Origin: an uncultured Phycisphaerales bacterium
GTDB taxonomy: Bacteria; Planctomycetota; Phycisphaerae; Phycisphaerales; UBA1924
Reading direction: 5' to 3'
DNA length: 32,667 nt
Assembly (NCBI GenBank): GCA_903929885.1
Contig: CAIYWI010000088.1
Coordinates: forward strand, 1-32,667
Shown here: in pieces, positions 32,309-32,667 of the stretch
Layout of the letters: each line of letters begins with the position of its first letter
Position numbering within the stretch: position 1 is the first letter of the stretch
Made by a program: the position numbers and the translations under genes
The notes under the pieces: generated by a model
The model's input: the letters and a program-made list of their open reading frames with translations, nothing else
Databases searched by the model: none
What the model was told of the DNA's origin: nothing

Positions 32309-32667
32309 ATGAAGAACGTGTGCGTGATGGGCGTGGCTGTCATGGCGTTTGCCGGCAGCGCGATGGCGATCGACATGTCGACCGTCAACAGCTTCAACTA
32401 CCAGAAGTTGTGGAACGACTTCCCGACCGCCGTGAGCCATGTCACCAACGCGTTCCCGAGTTTCGGGGTTCGCGAGGAGTTCGCGGCGGGCACGGTGGGC
32501 GGCTTCGCCAACAAGCACGTGGGCTGGCTGAGCAACGACGGCGGCGCGAGCCCCCTCACCAACAACTACAACCAGAGTTGGACGCTGTCGTTCAACGTCA
32601 CGATCAACACGGCCTTCGGCGTGGGCCAGCCCCGTCGCGAGGCGGGCATCGAGGTGCACAACCCCCG
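32309..32667 (+). CDS. secreted protein, 3' end outside the window
   Basis: The reading frame from the ATG at 32309 stays open to the edge (119 codons). AGGAGA about 6-8 bases before the ATG is a good ribosome binding site. The protein starts with a typical signal peptide (MKNVCVMGVAVMAFAGSAMA, cleavage likely after A20). The mature part is rich in Asn, Thr, Ser and aromatic residues (SFNYQKLWNDFP, NQSWTLSFNVTIN), as in beta-sandwich surface proteins. I do not recognise a family. Its strong regulated-looking promoter and long leader suggest abundant, controlled expression. Such proteins in planctomycetes often end in a C-terminal sorting signal such as PEP-CTERM, which cannot be checked here. 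Confidence 0.8.
   Translation, partial: MKNVCVMGVAVMAFAGSAMAIDMSTVNSFNYQKLWNDFPTAVSHVTNAFPSFGVREEFAAGTVGGFANKHVGWLSNDGGASPLTNNYNQSWTLSFNVTINTAFGVGQPRREAGIEVHNP

Overview
The window is high-GC bacterial chromosome with 21 protein genes, one of them cut by the right edge, and one tRNA. It reads as a planctomycete, most likely class Phycisphaerae. The grounds are: a secreted protein ending in a dockerin-like pair of calcium loops and a terminal Gly-Cys; a Ser/Thr kinase with one transmembrane helix and a large C-terminal region; many secreted or lipoprotein enzymes; and a tRNA gene without encoded CCA. This placement is an inference from protein style, since no rRNA or marker gene is present. 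I saw no CRISPR array, insertion sequence, phage or plasmid function. Gene order, spacing and codon style look like ordinary chromosome.

Layout. Positions 1-325 hold two copies of a palindromic repeat and no gene. Positions 326-8687 (+) carry two tandem secreted M1 aminopeptidases (the second with a HEAT-like tail), a membrane/spermidine-synthase fusion and a PDZ protein. A GH35-type beta-galactosidase homologue with an altered active site follows on the minus strand (8761-11526). Positions 11856-18023 (+) hold a TolC-like protein, then a DUF885 metallopeptidase, a 4-hydroxyproline epimerase and a DapA-family enzyme as a probable hydroxyproline catabolic unit, then MgtC. Positions 17999-20118 (-) hold an AhpD-like protein, a rhodanese/DUF2892 membrane protein and a ChaN-like lipoprotein. 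Positions 20227-27985 (+) hold a cysteine synthase homologue with a Cys-rich tail, the kinase, a family 2 glycosyltransferase and the dockerin protein. Positions 27996-30493 (-) hold a CMP-sialate-type cytidylyltransferase/HAD fusion, a CAU tRNA and a LacI regulator. The LacI gene diverges from a GH144-like lipoprotein (30559-32088). A secreted protein gene with a clear promoter and a possible operator starts at 32309.

Together the genes suggest a heterotroph that attacks proteins and polysaccharides: secreted peptidases, hydroxyproline use, GH35 and GH144 enzymes, and a LacI regulator. It also makes decorated surface glycans (GT2, cytidylyltransferase fusion). The most general observation is that at least five genes have a TANNNT -10-like box only 5-6 bases before the start codon. 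This suggests leaderless transcription is common here. No completely new defence or mobile system is visible. The strongest leads are the GH35 active-site changes, the leaderless promoters, the hydroxyproline/DUF885 unit, the degenerate cytidylyltransferase motif and the operator-like site near the right edge.
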